A stretch of DNA of 9,036 nt, taken from NCBI GenBank assembly GCA_020050375.1, contig JAGVKR010000758.1, forward strand, positions 1 to 9,036, read 5' to 3'. Origin of the DNA: Planctomycetales bacterium. Its GTDB lineage: Bacteria; Planctomycetota; Planctomycetia; Planctomycetales; Planctomycetaceae. The notes under the pieces were generated by a model. It was not told the DNA's origin. It did not search any database and was given only the letters and a program-made list of their open reading frames with translations. The position numbers and the translations under genes were made by a program. How positions within the stretch are numbered: position 1 is the first letter of the stretch; each line of letters opens with the position of its first letter. Positions 6,187 through 9,036 of this stretch are shown here, in pieces.

Positions 6187-6227
6187 CGGGCGCCGGAGCG
6201 GTTGCTTCGGCGCCCGTTTTGCTTTTT
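6187..6227 (+). terminator. Intrinsic (rho-independent) terminator
   Basis: A perfect 9-bp GC stem, CGGGCGCCG (6187-6195) with CGGCGCCCG (6208-6216), and a 12-nt loop are followed directly by TTTT (6217-6220), then GC and a further T5 run (6223-6227). It lies 236 nt after the murF stop and just after the folded element, and about 100 nt before mraY. It would end murE-murF transcripts or an RNA from 6041, unless anti-terminated. Confidence 0.85.
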
Positions 6228-6228
6228 C

Positions 6229-6314
6229 GAGGATCGAAGATAGAAGATCGAAGATAGAGGAGACTGCCATGAATGATTCTCTTCGCGATCCTCGATCCTC
6301 AATCCTCGATCCTC
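6229..6314. repeat. Inverted array of 7-nt purine-rich units before mraY
   Basis: The left half is four consecutive 7-nt units of the form G-A-R-GAT-M at 6229-6256 (GAGGATC, GAAGATA, GAAGATC, GAAGATA), then a decayed unit at 6257-6263. The right half is four inverted units at 6287-6314 (GATCCTC, GATCCTC, AATCCTC, GATCCTC), with a 23-nt core between the halves. TCGAGGATCG (6227-6236) and CGATCCTCGA (6286-6295) are perfect reverse complements. The array ends 10 nt before the mraY ATG, so it would lie in the mraY leader. It mirrors the 8-nt array at 877-1015 in design but not in unit sequence. Confidence 0.8.
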
Positions 6315-6324
6315 AGCTCCCCAC

Positions 6325-7428
6325 ATGCTGATCTGGCTGCTTCAACATTTCGGGCCGATCTGGCGCGGGCTGGAGTCGCAGACTTCCGGCGACTCGCGCG
6401 TGTTTCTCACGGCGCGGACGGCGCTCGCCAGCGTGACGTCGTTTCTGTTGGCGGTGCTCCTGGGGCCGATCGCGATTCGCTGGCTCAAGGGACGCTTTGT
6501 CGAGCGGGTGGCAAGCGCCTCCGAACGCCTCAACGAGATCCAGGCTTCGAAGAACAAAACTCCCACGATGGGCGGGTTGTTCATTCTTGGCGCGGTCCTT
6601 GTCTCGGTGCTGCTTTGGGGAGATCTTTCGAGCCGGTATGTGCAATTGGGCGTGCTGACGGCCGTTGGATTCGGCACGCTGGGGGCTTTCGACGACTGGA
6701 TCAAGCTCAGGAGCCAGCGCAACGGGTTGACCGTTCGCCAGAAACTGCTGGGGCAGTTGGTCATCGCCGGGGTTGTTGGCGGACTTTTGTACGAGCATCA
6801 CCGCGACGTTCCGCTGGGGCTCGACCTGCTCCTGCCGTTCGGAGACGGGCGGCTCTATCTTGGGGTCGGTTTCATCGCGTGGAGTATGTTCGTCCTCGTT
6901 GCGATGACGAACGGCGTCAACCTGACCGACGGGCTCGATGGTCTGGCCGGCGGCTGCACGATCTTTGCCGGTACGGCGTTTGTCGCCCTGACGTATCTGG
7001 CCGGGCATAAGGTCATCGCCGGATACCTGCAGATTCCTTACCTCGCCGGTGCTGGGGAGCTGACGATTGTGATGGGGGCCACGGTGGGAGCGGTGTTGGG
7101 CTTTTTGTGGTTCAATTGCTATCCGGCGCAGGTCTTTATGGGCGACGCCGGCTCGCTCCCTCTCGGTGGCTTGATCGGCCTTGCGGCGCTGGTCACGCGG
7201 CAGGAAGCGCTCCTGGTGATTGTCGGAGGGATTTTCGTGATCGAAACCTTGAGCGTCGTCCTCCAGGTGCTGTGGTTTCGCGGGACCCGGACGCGGCTGC
7301 TCGCTTGCAGCCCGCTCCACAACCATTTCCTGTTCCGCGGTCACCACGAAATGAAGATCGTCGTCCGCTTCTGGATTGTGGCCGCCCTGCTCGCCATCGT
7401 CGGCATCGCCAGCCTGCAGATTCGCTGA
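6325..7428 (+). CDS. mraY: Phospho-MurNAc-pentapeptide transferase MraY (lipid I synthase)
   Basis: This 367-residue polytopic inner-membrane enzyme transfers phospho-MurNAc-pentapeptide from UDP to undecaprenyl phosphate, forming lipid I. It aligns with E. coli MraY from the first residues (MLIWLLQHF against MLVWLAEHL), which fixes ATG 6325 although no Shine-Dalgarno is visible. Conserved elements are KTPTMGG (78-84), FDDW with the Mg-binding Asp pair (D123, D124), TNGVNLTDGLDGLA (195-208), GFLWFNCYPAQVFMGDAGS (259-277; D274), RQEALLVIVGGIFVIETLS (292-310) and KIVVRFWI near the C-terminus. The usual PxHHHxE loop motif reads PLHNHFLFRG (330-339), with Asn as the middle residue. About ten membrane helices are expected. 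It is the first gene after an intrinsic terminator and an inverted array, so it may have separate transcriptional control from murE-murF. Confidence 0.97.
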   Translation: MLIWLLQHFGPIWRGLESQTSGDSRVFLTARTALASVTSFLLAVLLGPIAIRWLKGRFVERVASASERLNEIQASKNKTPTMGGLFILGAVLVSVLLWGDLSSRYVQLGVLTAVGFGTLGAFDDWIKLRSQRNGLTVRQKLLGQLVIAGVVGGLLYEHHRDVPLGLDLLLPFGDGRLYLGVGFIAWSMFVLVAMTNGVNLTDGLDGLAGGCTIFAGTAFVALTYLAGHKVIAGYLQIPYLAGAGELTIVMGATVGAVLGFLWFNCYPAQVFMGDAGSLPLGGLIGLAALVTRQEALLVIVGGIFVIETLSVVLQVLWFRGTRTRLLACSPLHNHFLFRGHHEMKIVVRFWIVAALLAIVGIASLQIR

Positions 7429-7517
7429 GCCCTGCGAATCGATCGGTCACGATCGGCAGAATCGCTACAGGTCTCCCGGCTGTCCAGCCGTCGGTGCCCA
7501 AGCGCCGAACATAAGCG

Positions 7518-8810
7518 ATGCCCCTCGTCGGCGAGTATCGGACTTGGACACCGTGGATTGGCCAACTGGGCACTGAGTCCCCAGTCCTCAGCGTCACTTC
7601 AACTCTTTCACTCTCGATCTCTTCCACTCCTCGTCGAACCGTGGATCAGGAACGAAAACTCTTCGTGACGTTCGCTGCCGTCCTGCTGGGGTTCGGCATT
7701 CTGATCGTCCACAGCGCGAGCATCACGTCGCGCCCGAGTGAGGTGGAGCAGATCTTCCTTTCGCGGCACCTGACGTTTGTCGTGCTCGGGCTGGTTGCGG
7801 CGACGTGTGCCGCTTGCACGCCCCCCTCGATCTGGCGATGGGGCGCGCCGTGGTTCTTCTGGGGGACGTTTGCGCTGTTGATTCTCGTCCTGTTGCCCGG
7901 CGTTGGGTCTCGCGTCAACGGCGCGCAGCGCTGGTTTCGGCACGGCGGGCTGTCGTTCCAACCGGCGGAGCTGGTGAAGCTGTCGCTGCCGTTGTACGTC
8001 TGCTGCCTGATTGAGCGCCGTCGGGCCGTACTGGACAAGTGGCTGCAGGGAACGCTTCCGGTCGCCTTTCCGGTCCTTCTCGTCGTGCCTTTGGTGATGT
8101 TGCAGCCCGACCTGGGAACGGCCTTGTTCCTGGCGACGGGGGGGGCGATCGCGCTCTGGGTGGGGGGCTGGCCGCTCCGCAACTTTCTTCTCGCGGGAGG
8201 GGCCGCGCTTCCCGCCGTCGCGCTGGCGGTGTGGCACAAGCCGTATCAGATGCAGCGGATCGCCGATTTTCTCGTGACCTGGACCGACTGGACGCAGGCC
8301 CCGTACCACCTCAAGCAATCGCTGGTGACGCTGGGGGCCGGTGGAACGTGGGGCGTCGGGCTGGGGCGCGGCTTCCAGAAGCTGAGTTTTCTGCCCGAGG
8401 CGAATTCCGACTTCGTGTTCGCCGTCATCGGCGAAGAATTGGGCCTGCTCGGCACGTTGAGCGTAATGGCCCTTTGGCTGGGGCTCTACGTGATCGGGTT
8501 GCGGCTGATCAATCGGCTCGAGACGCGAACGTTCGGGTGCAACGCGGCGTTCACGCTGCTCACGCAACTGATCGTGCAGGTGACGCTGAACATCGCCGTC
8601 GTCACCGCGATGGTCCCTCCCAAAGGGATCCCCCATCCGCTCATCAGCTACGGGGGCAGCAATCTCGTCGTGAGCCTGATCGCGCTGGGGATCGTGCTGA
8701 GCCTGACGCGGGAAGCGTCGGCAGTCGAACCGCTCAGCACGCCGAACTGGATTGGCACTGATTCCACGTTTTCAACGGCGACCGATTCGGGTAAGACTCT
8801 GCGCAACTGA
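7518..8810 (+). CDS. ftsW: SEDS peptidoglycan polymerase FtsW
   Basis: This is a polytopic membrane glycosyltransferase of the SEDS family, which polymerises lipid II and normally works with a class B penicillin-binding protein at the septum. SEDS signatures are VNGAQRWF (133-140), SFQPAELVKLSL (146-157), QPDLGTALF (196-204), YHLKQSLVTLGAGGTWGVGLG (263-283), LPEANSDFVFAVIGEELG (292-309; catalytic Asp D298) and VPPKGIPHPLISYGGSNL (366-383). The LPEA-SDF and PLISYGGSNL forms point to FtsW rather than RodA. The first membrane helix begins near residue 48. The 41 residues before it are Ser/Thr-rich, and GTG 7641 (VDQERKLF) is an alternative start giving 389 residues; neither start has a clear ribosome site. 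It follows mraY directly, with no murD between, and murG starts 54 nt downstream. Residues 400-430 form a hydrophilic tail of low conservation. Confidence 0.94.
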   Translation: MPLVGEYRTWTPWIGQLGTESPVLSVTSTLSLSISSTPRRTVDQERKLFVTFAAVLLGFGILIVHSASITSRPSEVEQIFLSRHLTFVVLGLVAATCAACTPPSIWRWGAPWFFWGTFALLILVLLPGVGSRVNGAQRWFRHGGLSFQPAELVKLSLPLYVCCLIERRRAVLDKWLQGTLPVAFPVLLVVPLVMLQPDLGTALFLATGGAIALWVGGWPLRNFLLAGGAALPAVALAVWHKPYQMQRIADFLVTWTDWTQAPYHLKQSLVTLGAGGTWGVGLGRGFQKLSFLPEANSDFVFAVIGEELGLLGTLSVMALWLGLYVIGLRLINRLETRTFGCNAAFTLLTQLIVQVTLNIAVVTAMVPPKGIPHPLISYGGSNLVVSLIALGIVLSLTREASAVEPLSTPNWIGTDSTFSTATDSGKTLRN

Positions 8811-8864
8811 GTCGGCCCGACGTTCGGCCGCAAGCGCCATTTTTCTTCGAGTCCTATCCGCGCT

Positions 8865-9036
8865 GTGACGACACGCGACACATACCTTTTCGCCGGCGGC
8901 GGGACCGGCGGGCATCTGACTCCCGGTCTGGCGGTTTCAGCCGAGCTGCAGAACGTGATCGGCGCGTGTCGAATCGTGTTCGTCGGGTCGGGCCGGCCGG
9001 TCGAACGACAAATGGTCGAAGCGGCCGGTTACGAGC
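8865..9036 (+). CDS. murG: UDP-GlcNAc:lipid I N-acetylglucosaminyltransferase MurG, N-terminal 57 residues (partial)
   Basis: MurG adds GlcNAc from UDP-GlcNAc to lipid I on the cytoplasmic face of the membrane, giving lipid II. The visible part is the start of the N-terminal GT-B Rossmann domain: TYLFAGGGTGGHLTPGLAVS (6-25), with the conserved GGTGGH phosphate-binding loop, then RIVFVGSGRPVERQMVEAAGYE (36-57), the usual GT-x-x-x-E-x-x-L region with Arg-Pro in place of the common Asp or Arg. The start is GTG 8865 (read as Met): no other start codon lies in frame upstream in the 54-nt gap after ftsW, and the distance to the glycine loop is right. The gene runs off the right edge. murC and later dcw genes may follow but are not visible. 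Confidence 0.93.
   Translation, partial: MTTRDTYLFAGGGTGGHLTPGLAVSAELQNVIGACRIVFVGSGRPVERQMVEAAGYE

Noticed and set aside
6313..7347. 344-codon - strand frame opposite mraY
   Set aside because: It is a shadow of mraY; the translation is Gln/Arg/Pro-rich with no domain signature. The same applies to the - strand frame at 7608-8636 opposite ftsW.
7429..7517. Remnant of murD between mraY and ftsW
   Set aside because: The 89 nt show no Mur-ligase motif in any frame and are too short to judge as a pseudogene.

Overview
This GC-rich window carries most of a peptidoglycan-precursor and septal-wall gene cluster (the mur/fts part of a dcw cluster) on the + strand: murE, murF, mraY, ftsW and the first 57 codons of murG. 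Upstream lie three unrelated genes plus the 5' end of a fourth. The source is bacterial. A Planctomycetota-like organism is my best guess, from high GC, weak or absent Shine-Dalgarno sites before several genes, a partial mur cluster without murD between mraY and ftsW, and a secreted protein with a Sec signal peptide. This assignment is inference.

Layout. 1-183 (-): N-terminus of a secreted protein, cut by the window edge. 184-360: AT-rich divergent promoter region. 361-834 (+): four-helix membrane protein resembling DUF4149/TMEM205. 835-1107: convergent intergenic region filled by an inverted array of 8-nt purine units. 1108-1950 (-): sugar 3-epimerase of the D-tagatose/D-psicose 3-epimerase family with every metal ligand present. 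1962-2642 (-): small His/Asp-rich helical protein, distantly like acyl-carrier-protein phosphodiesterase, 11 nt upstream of the epimerase and probably co-transcribed. 2643-2926: divergent region whose murE-proximal half is full of inverted repeats, ending in a perfect 13-bp hairpin that abuts the first possible murE start.

2927-9036 (+): murE (meso-diaminopimelate type, DNPR motif), murF, a 373-nt gap, mraY, ftsW and murG (partial). MurE and MurF complete the UDP-MurNAc-pentapeptide, MraY transfers it to undecaprenyl phosphate (lipid I), MurG adds GlcNAc (lipid II), and FtsW polymerises lipid II into glycan strands.

The most interesting part is the murF-mraY gap. It can fold by hand into a compact four-way junction (closing stem 6041-6054/6163-6176 and three internal hairpins), followed 10 nt later by a strong intrinsic terminator (6187-6220). 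This looks like a structured leader/attenuator or small RNA that could uncouple mraY-ftsW-murG from murE-murF. After it comes a second inverted short-unit array (7-nt units), with the same architecture as the one at 877-1015.
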